Of a stretch of DNA of 64,000 nucleotides, positions 33,679 through 43,020 are shown in pieces. Source of the DNA: Litsea cubeba (Eukaryota > Streptophyta > Magnoliopsida > Laurales > Lauraceae); assembly GCA_012931725.1 (NCBI GenBank), contig CM022948.1, positions 91,904,215 to 91,968,214 of the forward strand, written 5' to 3'. The notes below the pieces were generated by a model. It did no database searches. It was not told the DNA's origin and saw only the letters and a list, made by a program, of their open reading frames with translations. How positions within the stretch are numbered: the first letter of the stretch is position 1; every line of letters starts with the position of its first letter. A program made the translations under genes and the position numbers.

Positions 33679-36453
33679 TTATGCCATTCTCAGTACAAAA
33701 AGAATCAAAACATGAATTCTGAAATTCAGTTCCATGATCAGATCTGATTCTGGCAACTCCACCAAATTGAGCTCCCTTACCTGCAATAAGTTGAAGCCAT
33801 AAGTGATAAAAACTGCAAAAGTTTCAGATTTATCTCTAAGAAAACGAACCCATGTGAATCTTGAAAAATCATCAATTGTGAGAAAAATATACTTTTTACC
33901 ACCAATGCTTTCCGTTTTTGACGGACCCATTAGATCCATGTGAGGCAATTCTAATGGTCTGCTGGTAGTAAGTATTTCCAATTTCTTATGTGGTACTCTA
34001 ATTTGTTTCCCCAATTGACAAGGACTACAAACATGATTAGAGGGCTTTTGAAGTTTGGGAAGACCTCTAACCAATTCTTGCTTAGATAATTTTTCTAAAT
34101 AGGTATGGTTAATGTGACCCAACCGTTGATACCACAGATCAACATCGTTAATGATTGAAGAATTGCATTGTATATTGTTCTCATTAACAACCACATAACA
34201 GTTATCGGAATTTCTTTTACCAGAAAGTACATTTTTCCCATTGGCATCGACAATTGTGCAGTGATGTAGTGAGAAATGAACTTCATTACCAGATTCACAG
34301 AATTGATTTATGCTCAACAAATTTGCCTTTAAACCATCAACCAGAAAAACATTATGAATTGGTGACATACCTGGTATGTTTATTGAACCTTTACCAATGA
34401 CTTTTGATTTACTCGCATCGCCAAATTGTACATTTCCACCATTGTGTTTTTCAAGAGATGTGAAAAGAGATTTATCACCTGACATGTGTCTAGAGCACCC
34501 GCTGTCTAAATACCAAATATGTGAACTTTGTGCTCTAAGTGCAGTTAGAACCACATTACAGTAAAGGTCAGTTTTGCGAATCCAGATAGATTTTTGTTGC
34601 ACCTTTGGAGGAGTGGAATTTTTGTTCCTCCGTGCATTGCGAAGTCTGTTACGCAATTTGTTGCAATGTGGCCGAATATGTCCAATGATACCACAGTAAT
34701 GACAAGTCGGGACATATTTGCGAGGAGGTATAGTTTTTTGTAATGTGGAATGTACATGTTTAGAAGGATAGACTGCAGGTTCAGTAGCAAACAATGTATG
34801 TCCTCGAACAAATTTACCTTTGGTGGATGACGTGGATGCACGATAATCAAATCCAAGGCCATGCTTGTTGTTTGATATGATTTGCGCACCCAAAATTTTA
34901 TCAAGTTGCTTTGACCCTTTGTCCATCCGATTTAAATCAGCTTTGGTAGAAACTAGTTCAGAGGTAGCTACCTTCAATTTCTCAGATATGACAACCTTTT
35001 CAGCTTTGCAAAAATCCATTTCTTTCTTTATGATTTGTATCTCTTTGTCAGCTTTGACAGATTGTTCATGCAGTATATTGCATTCATTTCCTGCATCAAT
35101 CAGCTTTTTAGTTAGCAATGTGCACTGTGATTCAAGTTGAGATACTTGACCTTGGGCTTCTTGAAGTTCATTCTTAAGCACAAGCTTTTCTTTTTCAGAT
35201 GTCTTCCATTTTCCTTTCAGGATGTCATTTAACTGAGTCATCCTCCTTGAGTGTTTAAGAAGACTTTCATAAGCTTCAACCAAATCCTGCTCATTATCTG
35301 ACAAAGAATTTTGATTCTCTGAATCATTAACAACAGAGTTTTCCTCAACATCCTGCACAAATGAACTGTTAGATTGTGCCATAAAAGCCATGAACTTTCC
35401 ATGACCAGAGAAAGTTTCAGATTCAGTATCATTTCCATCTTGATCTGAATCATCATCCCATGTGACATTGAGAATTTTACCTTGAGTTTTGAAGGTTCTA
35501 TTAATGCATTGAGATGCATAATGACCAAACCCTTTGCATTCAAAACAGTGAGTATCCTTTGAGGGAATTTTGGATACAAATTTCTCAGATTTTGTTTCAG
35601 AATTTACTTTGATGGAAGAAGTAGGATTATTTTGCCCTTTAAACTTTAGGAAAGATTTTTTAAAACCCTTCTTATCATCTTTTAGAAATTTCTTAAACTT
35701 TTTAACAAATAAGGCATCAAGATCTGGATCCTCAGATTCTGATTCTGAGTCATCATGTTCCAAGCGAGACTTGGAAGAAATTAGAGCCAACTCTTTGGCT
35801 TTCTTGTTTGACCTTAAATTTGCTTCAAAGACTTGCAAATTTCCAACTAACTGATCAGCCTTGATCGAATCCAAATCACTGGACTCTTCTATAGCTACTA
35901 CTTTCGGGTCAAACCGCTCAGGTAAAGATCGTAAAATCTTTTTGACAATTTTATGTTCAGGAATGATCTCACCCAAGTAGAAGCTAGAATTCACAAGAGC
36001 AGATAATTTATCATTAAAATCATCAAATACTTCATTTTCATCCATTTTTGAAGTCTCAAAGGCTGTGGTTAAATTCTGAAGTTTTGCTTGCTTAACTTTA
36101 ACAGTACCTTCATGTACAGTTTCTAAAATATCCCATGCTTCCTTAGCAAGTTTGCAAATTGATATACGACGGAACTCAGAAGGGGTAACACCATTGAATA
36201 TAGAATTCAAAGCTTTACTGTTAAAGTTAAATGCTTGTTTATCTTCCTTAGTCCATTGAGCCATGGGTTTTTCAATGGTTTTGTTGTCATCAGTAACAAC
36301 AATAGGCTTAGTGTAGCCAAATTCCACACAATTCCAAACATCCACATCTATGGATTGAAGGAATGCTGTCATTCTAACTTTCCAATAAGGATAGTTAGAT
36401 CCATCCAAAAGAGGAGGTTTGGAGATAGAAGTCCCATCTCTATTAAAGTCCAT
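33679..36453 (-). CDS. Copia gag and pol 5' part: gag, zinc knuckles, protease, integrase start
   Basis: A 924-codon frame starting MDFNRDGTSISKPPLLDG, with the gag words NYPYWKVRMTAFLQ and LETVHEGTVKVKQAKLQ. CCHC knuckle one, CFECKGFGHYASQC, lies near residue 302 and knuckle two, CHYCGIIGHIRPHC, near 584, with a heptad-rich region between (about 395-535). The protease site DSG in WYLDSGCSRHMSG is near 648. The integrase zinc region reads WYQRLGHINHTYLEKL...CSPCQLGK, and the first part of the catalytic core HMDLMGPSKTES and LTIDDFSRFTWV. The frame is then lost by a one-base change in a T run near 33815; the remaining 40 or so codons are out of frame. The next frame continues the integrase core, then meets a TGA near 33465. 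Confidence 0.92.
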   Translation of the reverse strand: MDFNRDGTSISKPPLLDGSNYPYWKVRMTAFLQSIDVDVWNCVEFGYTKPIVVTDDNKTIEKPMAQWTKEDKQAFNFNSKALNSIFNGVTPSEFRRISICKLAKEAWDILETVHEGTVKVKQAKLQNLTTAFETSKMDENEVFDDFNDKLSALVNSSFYLGEIIPEHKIVKKILRSLPERFDPKVVAIEESSDLDSIKADQLVGNLQVFEANLRSNKKAKELALISSKSRLEHDDSESESEDPDLDALFVKKFKKFLKDDKKGFKKSFLKFKGQNNPTSSIKVNSETKSEKFVSKIPSKDTHCFECKGFGHYASQCINRTFKTQGKILNVTWDDDSDQDGNDTESETFSGHGKFMAFMAQSNSSFVQDVEENSVVNDSENQNSLSDNEQDLVEAYESLLKHSRRMTQLNDILKGKWKTSEKEKLVLKNELQEAQGQVSQLESQCTLLTKKLIDAGNECNILHEQSVKADKEIQIIKKEMDFCKAEKVVISEKLKVATSELVSTKADLNRMDKGSKQLDKILGAQIISNNKHGLGFDYRASTSSTKGKFVRGHTLFATEPAVYPSKHVHSTLQKTIPPRKYVPTCHYCGIIGHIRPHCNKLRNRLRNARRNKNSTPPKVQQKSIWIRKTDLYCNVVLTALRAQSSHIWYLDSGCSRHMSGDKSLFTSLEKHNGGNVQFGDASKSKVIGKGSINIPGMSPIHNVFLVDGLKANLLSINQFCESGNEVHFSLHHCTIVDANGKNVLSGKRNSDNCYVVVNENNIQCNSSIINDVDLWYQRLGHINHTYLEKLSKQELVRGLPKLQKPSNHVCSPCQLGKQIRVPHKKLEILTTSRPLELPHMDLMGPSKTESIGGKKYIFLTIDDFSRFTWVRFLRDKSETFAVFITYGFNLLQVRELNLVELPESDLIMELNFRIHVLILFVLRMA

Positions 36454-36498
36454 AACAGAAAATCTGTAGAGATCTCACACAATAAGTTAGTGTGAACT

Positions 36499-36510
36499 GC
36501 TCTGATACCA
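36499..36510 (-). promoter_or_regulatory. Primer-binding site, initiator tRNA-Met type
   Basis: The minus strand reads TGGTATCAGAGC, complementary to the 3' end of initiator tRNA-Met, separated by two bases from the 5' LTR at 36513. Confidence 0.9.
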
Positions 36511-36512
36511 AT

Positions 36513-37457
36513 TGAAATACCAAAAGGGTCGATCACGAATCAATCCTAATGATAAATAAGTCCCAACACAGATTTCAATATGAGTTTGCGGAAGAAGAAA
36601 TCTAAGTTAATCAATCTAATAATCACCCAGATGGACACTTCAATTTTATACGTGGAAAAACCCTGAATAGGGAAAAAACCACGGGACCTCACCCTGGTCC
36701 GAAAAAGATCAAAGCACTAAAAGAAACGAAGGTTACAAGATACTCACTACCCCTTTACAGTTGAACACAACCTAACACTGTAGTAGATCTAGTCGACGAA
36801 CACGCCGTTCACCTTCTCCAGCACTTCGATCTCCACGCCTTAAACAAGACGAATCAGCAAATACGTTCAGGTTGAGTCTCCAGAAGAGATGAAGGCTTCA
36901 GCACATGATTTTCACAAAAGCTCTCTGGAGGAAAGCCATCTCTCAAGAAATAGTTTAGGGTTTTTAAGTTCTATCAGAGATACATTTCTTGAGAGGTTTA
37001 AGCCTTAAAAAGGCTTTCTGAAACGAATGGGATAGATCTCGTTTGAGTGGGATACGGATAAGACAAGATGAGATCCACTCAAATAGGCTGCAGTTCGCCG
37101 CTGTCCGATCGATCGGTCTGTAAATAACTGAAAGCATTTCAGATCCGATCGATCGGCCAAAGGGTCCGATCGATCGGACTGTAAATAACTGAGAGCATTT
37201 TTTGAACGATCGATCGGACATCAATCGCCTGTAAATAACTGAGAGGTGTTCAGGTCCGATCGATCGGCCAAGAGTTCCGATCGATCGGACTGCAAATGTT
37301 TGCTCCCTTTGTCTGCTGAAATCCGATTGAGTATTCAACATTCTTCATCTTCGGATTTTTGGTTCATCAAGTTACAGTCCAATCTAAAAAATATAAAATT
37401 ACATTATTCCCATGTTTTGTCCATCCACATGAAGTAGCCAACTCTCAAAAACTCACA
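36513..37457 (-). repeat. 5' LTR of the Copia element
   Basis: 945 bp, colinear with 27860-28825. It carries six CCGATCGATCGG-type palindromes at 37100-37290. It lacks 21 bp relative to the other LTR exactly at one palindrome unit, as expected from recombination between repeat units. Confidence 0.9.
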
Positions 37458-37720
37458 TTATCATTGGCTACCTAAAAAATGAAAGACTACAATGGCTTAG
37501 ACTATTTGGGCATAATCCGGAATATCGTGGTTTCTTCCTTCTGCCAGTTTTGCAATAATAACAAATCAGTAACCTCAAGCTGAATGTCATAATGAAATGT
37601 TCAGCAGATACCAACAAAGAATCTTACCACCTTGTTCGCATTTGGACAAAAACCGATCTGACATCAAAACCCATTATGTGGAAGTACTGAAAGTTTTAAG
37701 CTTGTTCAATCAAGTATGAA

Positions 37721-37860
37721 TCACTGACCTTTAGACATGTCAAATAAAGCCGCCTTCTGCTGGTAGTAATTTTCTATCCAGTCTTCAATCAGATCAATTT
37801 CAGATTCCCTTCAATCAGGATCGCCATTAGTTGCTGCACGCAGATCTATGTGATGGGTAC
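37721..37860 (-). pseudogene. Terminal exon copy of a carboxypeptidase S28 gene (copy A), decayed
   Basis: After an acceptor (TTGTGCAG) the minus strand reads pieces HHIDLRAATNGDPD, then IEDWIENYYQQKAALF and DMSKGQ with TGA at 37723-37721. This is the C-terminal end of Pro-X carboxypeptidase-type S28 proteases. The codons before HH that normally give the triad motif GAHH are altered, and a deletion after GDPD removes the conserved WL(I/V)EQR codons. No upstream S28 exons accompany this copy; 38.4 kb jumps to another sequence. It is a dead by-product of the segmental duplication. Confidence 0.75.
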
Positions 37861-38405
37861 CTGCACAAAATCCAGTATCCACTAGCTAAATGATATCAAA
37901 ACAAAACTGTTAAAATACACGAAAATGAGGAATAAACAAACTCCTCTAGCCGCATAGCTAGATTATTATATGGAGCTATGACATCCAGATATGGCATGAG
38001 TATGTAATTTCTTTTTCATAAACAGCTTATATTCTCCAAATTGTATCAGAGAGTGTATTGCACACACTTCAAGTAATTAGGTTGTAAGATGAAAGTGCAA
38101 GTAGCGACCACCTGCGAAATGACAATTTCCATAGTTTGTGTTGCCTTGCATCATCTCCTGATCCAAAAGAAATCAGAGTAGCATTTTGCAGAATTACTTC
38201 TAAACGAAAAAAGTTCCCATCACAAAACATTCAGATTCAAGACATCAAAAATAAGGAGAGGTCATCATTAAATTTCATTTTTTGGAAAATAATGAAATTT
38301 CATTAAATAAGCATATTATTTTGTAAAATGTAAGGATATCTTCAGAAGATGGAAAGCTGAAATACAATATACATGGAAAACACTAAGGATGTTAAGCAAT
38401 TTTTT

Positions 38406-38479
38406 AGTGTTGGCCCTGCGCGATCTGCCTGTAAACATGTTGTCTTGCCAGATTTCGAACAATCAACTCTGTAGCACAT
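38406..38479 (-). pseudogene. Truncated third copy of the cysteine-rich gene
   Basis: The minus strand from ATG 38479 starts MCYRVDCSKSGKTTC, then an internal deletion of about 40 bp joins to the QADRAGPT-frame, and homology stops at 38406, the duplication junction. The promoter block with TATAAAT near 38540 is retained. Cysteine 10 is changed to serine. Non-functional. Confidence 0.85.
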
Positions 38480-41400
38480 CTCTCTCTCTCTCTCAATCAG
38501 GTTCAGGTTGATGCCTTGTCTGATGAGTATCTACCCTCTATTTATAGAGAGAAATACCATACAATCGACCATTGAAAGGATAGGAAACAATGAAGAATCA
38601 TTGTATGTATGGATTCGATACTTTTTCTTAGTAATTGTCTAATTGACCAAATTAAGTAGCCAAAGATGGGCGATAAAATCAAGAAGTTTGATTTCAATAC
38701 TATTCATGTGTTAAACAGTGTACAGCTAAGAGGGACGTCCGCGTGCTCTTCTTTTTATTTGTGCATTTGTACAACTAGCCATTGTTTGCTATACAGTGCA
38801 CATATCTCCTCAGAATTCACTTTAATAGGAGTGCCTCCCAATTGACCAAATTATTGCAAACATGACTCGTTGCTGATATGGCATAGGAGGGTTAGTCACG
38901 TTTTCATCATCGCTTGAAATAAAATTTTAGGATATATTATTAGAGGGGTTGACATTCATTTAAAATTATTTAGAATTATCATTATGTAGACCTGGCCTAT
39001 TATATGGTTCTAGTGTGAGAGCTGAGGATGCAACTGCTGCAAAACTAGCCAAAGGAAGAGTTGAAGCCCGCCATTCATAGTATTCCTTGGCAACTTGGTT
39101 TTTTTTCAAGCCAAGACTTTACTTGGTAAGGTATCATTGGAATTAGACCTGGTCTTGCGTCTCCTGCCGTACTCCAGACGTTTTTTTTTTTAAATATTCC
39201 ATATGACTAACAAAACATTCCAGAACCTTCCGAGGTTTGCTGTGACTTGTGCAGGAGAAGCTGGCGTCCACTTGCTTATTAAGAAGATGGTTAAGTTATG
39301 GTATATTTCAAAAAAAGTATATCAGATGATTTGAATTATAAATAAAAAAAAAAATTCACATTTTTCTCGAATTAAGTCCTCTTCATAAAATCTCTTGTGA
39401 AATGACAAAATACCCTTCCCTTATGACATGTTTTGTATTTTTAATTCTCATGATCATAACTATTTAATGAAGTTAGTGTTTTAGTCATTTAGAATCCACT
39501 TTTTTAACCATTCATGCATAAAGGTAGTTAAAATGGGTCCCACAAAGTCATTTGGACTGGACTTGATCAGTTATCTTAAATAATTTATTAAACGAAAATT
39601 TTGACAAATGACATTAGGATATTTTCATTATTTCTCAAATTTTTTTATGGAGAGGACTTGATTGAAAGAATCGTGGAAAGCTTAATTTTATACTTTTTTT
39701 TGAAAATGAGCCAAAAGTCCTATACCCTTTTGACATTTTCCCTACTTCATCAATTAATTATGGGTGGATTGGTTTATATGCCAGACCAGCATGGGCTAAA
39801 CTTCGATTAGAGTGAGATATAACTCTTAAGGAGAAAATAATTATTTTGAGCGGTTGAAATTCACTAAGGCAAGCTCTATTATTCTATATTTTTACCCTTA
39901 TAAAGTTTTTGAGAAACAATGTCTTTGAAAATGTTGAGATAGTTATCAAATTTCAGATATTTCTTTGGATATTATTTGAAAATTTTGAATTCTTTAAAAT
40001 AATTAGTAAACAATCAATAAATATAAAATATTACTGATCGACCATTGTTTTCCCTTCCTCACAAAAATCCTATCTCTACAACTGGTGTTATGTTCAATTT
40101 CACAATGGGACCAATTAATGCCAGAGTATACACTTTGAAGAGAACCTATTAAAGGTAGAAGTCCTTCAATATTAGAGGTTTGGATTTTTAACACGGGCTC
40201 CACTGTCGGGTGCAACATGGGCGGACCTGTGTCTAAAGCTTTTAGGGGCAGTTGCTCCCATGGGACTTGGAAAAGGACCCTATGCTCCCCAAACAAAAAA
40301 TGGCAAAATAAGGACTTGACCTTTTCAATTTACCATCGTGCGACAGGTCAAACAAAAACTCTGGGCTACCATTGCCCAAACACTCACCCCAGACCACGAA
40401 TCAGGGGATTGCCGGCTACTTAATGACAGAGAGATTAAAACCAAAAAAAAAAAAAACCAACTTGGCTATAGCTAATTAAATAAGACGAAGAGAATGTCCA
40501 AGGTTCTTATATTTTTAAACATCCAATGTCCGGCCTGTAAGAAAGTTATCACAGATTCTCATTGTTTGTCAGGTCCATGAGTGGCCACAATCAGGTTACA
40601 AACGAATCCTCTCCAAATTACAGGAACAAAGCAAACACTGAACAATGGTTGCAATTAGGGATGCAAATGGATACCCGATTCTCCAACTACCCAAAGGTTT
40701 CAACTTGTGAAAAATCGGATTTAGAACCTATTTAGGTTTTAATTTATAAATGGGTTCAGGTCTGAAACCCAATTTCGGTTCTAATCACTAAACAGTTCCG
40801 CCCGATGGGACCCAAGACCCAAATTTTGGATGTGCGTGTTTAAGACGGTTCTTGAATGGGTGCAGGCTAATGTCAACAACTTCATGCAACAACCTATATA
40901 TTGGTTCTAAAGATATTGGGATTTATCAATTGTGAAGATAGACGTGAAGCACTATCATTGGGTTGAATAATATCCTTATTTTAAGAAAAAAAAAGAAAAA
41001 AAGAAGAAGTTGGAACCGATGGATCCGGATCGGTCCTTTTACCAGAGTCAGTTATGGAACCATGTAAACAGGTTTGGAGTCGAAACCAGATCTAGAACCA
41101 AAACCGCCTCAACAAAACGGCTCCTGCCTGTTTGCATCCCTAGTTGATAATTGGTTGAATTGGCAACTAGAGTCTGAAAACTCAATTGTTAGTTTGTTAC
41201 CGCTACTTTATACATCCTCCAGGTCCAGGAACAGCACGTATGAATTATACATGTAAAATCTAAAGATACTCGATGAGCACTTGACCCAATTAAAATATAG
41301 TCCCCAACCCCAAAACCTCCCTTTAAATGCTTCTATCAGGCATGGGACGGCACTTCCTACGCCAATGTCCACTTCTGTATGCTTTGAAGTAATAAATCTA

Positions 41401-41757
41401 ATATTTATGTTATGGCATGATGATGTGCTGTGTATGGACTTAATTGTATACTCTGGTATTACTACTGTCATACATATGAAAGGATTTCAAAAGAATTACG
41501 ATGGAATGCAAGTTCATCTGAAGCAAGTCGTGCTTGGATATGTGAAAAGCTAAATTTAGACTGTCTGGCATATGATTAATTTAAAATCCAATCACAGTAT
41601 AGATATCTTGACAACCATACGTAAGCCAATCTTTTAAGGAATTTCATTAAATCTCAAATGTAAGCGGAGACACAGATAATAGCAAACGCTTACCACCATC
41701 CTCATCTACAGATCACTCACATGGACCATCAAGGAGAAGCTCTAGGATGCGAGTTTT
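38480..41757. repeat. Segmental duplication copy B
   Basis: Colinear with 16987-21950 of copy A but without the 121-bp MITE and without the Sirevirus-like solo LTR. It contains the hAT-like element (40656-41142). No gene recognised beyond the truncated cysteine-rich copy at its left edge. It ends abruptly at TTTTATAGT, where a FANCL fragment begins. Confidence 0.8.
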
Positions 41758-41762
41758 ATAGT

Positions 41763-42715
41763 AACCACTTTACTCGTGTTTAATGGATAAGATTTTGTGG
41801 AAGCAACTAAAATAAAAGTAAAAATCTTTTGGCGGCTGGGATTTCACTTTTCCACTTGTTGTGACTAACCAAACATGGATAAAGTAAAAAATAAAATAAA
41901 ATTTAATAGATAAGATTACTTTCCCACAAATATTACTCTCCCTTGTGAAAAACAAACATTTCCTTAACAAAAAGGGAGAATACTAAGGCATAGACTTGAG
42001 GGTCTGGTACATATAGGCCCGACAAAATATAGGAGCTTGGTCCTCTTAACTAAATCATGGGGTGACAAAGAACATATCCCAAAACGAGATTAGAACACAT
42101 GAAGCCAACAACAGATAGATTAGATACGGCCACAAGGGTTCAATGACAACTACGAATACATCGCACGCTGATGATAATGATCACAAAACAAAACTAGAAG
42201 TCTTAAGTCATGATATCACGTTTGCTGCTCGAACCTTGAATGAAAGAAATAAATAGCCAAGAAAAGTGGGTATAAGTACTGAATTCCTGTTTCTGCAATG
42301 ACTGCGCTCACCTCGGAATACACATTTTGGTAAAAAGCAGATGATGAGCCATTCTTTCCTCCTCCTAGCTTGCACAATAAGTCCTGAAATCAAAAACAAA
42401 AACACATAGGAAACAAACGTAAGATATGACAAGTTTCAACCACAAACAACAACTAAAAGGGAAAAATCTGGGTAGGCATAAAAAGATGGTGTTATCACAC
42501 ACATAACGCTATCAATCAACAGGTGTTTGTGTTATGCGTCGTCCCAATGTAGATTGATGATGCCCCCAAGATCTTCTATACGGAGAAATGCCTATTTTTC
42601 ATTTCATCAAGCAGATGGCGGGGCATTTTTTCACATCCCTCCTGCTTGCATTTCCCGCTTTATTCTAATTCAAGGTGATGGTGGGGCTTACTTTTAAAAA
42701 CCCACACAAAATAAA
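41763..42715 (-). repeat. Displaced copy of the FANCL promoter, exon 1 and intron 1 start
   Basis: Matches 7790-8725 nearly base for base with small indels. It includes half of the intron-1 MITE, exon 1 and about 350 bp upstream. The fragment is flanked by pieces of the cysteine-rich gene neighbourhood, not by FANCL sequence, so it is an inserted segment in the duplicated array. Confidence 0.9.
42312..42352 (-). pseudogene. FANCL exon 1 copy, frameshifted
   Basis: 41 nt against 42 in the parent exon (8332-8373). One G is lost right after the start codon, so the frame changes from residue 3. The splice donor GTGAGC is kept. There is no downstream FANCL exon. It could still drive a short transcript from the duplicated promoter. 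Confidence 0.9.
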
Positions 42716-43020
42716 GGCCACAAACCAATACGATCGAATTCAATAAGATCAAGACCAAAGTAGATCATTTGATATTGCAACCCAAAGAACACACCTAAAT
42801 TACAGTAACCCATATAACAACAGATCACCAGAGCAGTACACATATCTAGGATACCAAGATTACAACCGTAGCTCTAATGCTAGCCACAAGGCCCTTCAAT
42901 TGTTACAATATGCCCATAGACTGCTTTTGAATCAGCTCTTTTCTGCTTTTCTTGGAAAAAAATGCTCATCAAATCAGCATCTTATAACTGAAGTTCCAAG
43001 ATGATGAAGGCCACAAACAA
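42716..43020. repeat. Duplicated 3' flank of the cysteine-rich gene 2
   Basis: 42716-42989 matches 16347-16641, the region downstream of gene 2. Then 42990-43018 repeats the start of the same region (TTCCAAGATG-ATGAAGGCCACAAAC) before jumping to the equivalent of 18318. No gene. Confidence 0.8.

Larger units (their letters stand above)
27860..37457 (-). mobile_element. Full-length Sirevirus-like Copia retrotransposon, 9.6 kb
   Basis: LTRs lie at 27860-28825 (966 bp, the 3' LTR of this minus-strand element) and 36513-37457 (945 bp, the 5' LTR). TTATC flanks both ends (27855-27859 and 37458-37462). The site is intact and empty in copy C near 45344. The primer site is at 36499-36510, the polypurine tract at 28826-28841. 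Inside are gag-pol, interrupted once by a frameshift and once by a stop, and a downstream extra ORF of the type found in the SIRE/Maximus lineage. By eye the LTRs differ by about 13 substitutions plus one 21-bp indel, so insertion is recent. It lies within copy A only. Confidence 0.92.
16884..38400. repeat. Segmental duplication copy A, inflated by LTR insertions
   Basis: Read without four LTR-type insertions (20068-21665, 22142-24736, 25069-27382, 27860-37457) and one small MITE (18518-18638), this segment is colinear with copy B (38406-41757) and copy C (43021-46276). It runs from inside cysteine-rich gene 2 to the terminal exon of a carboxypeptidase S28 gene (37721-37860). At 38400-38406 the sequence jumps back to the equivalent of 16884, the junction of a head-to-tail tandem duplication. 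Confidence 0.85.
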
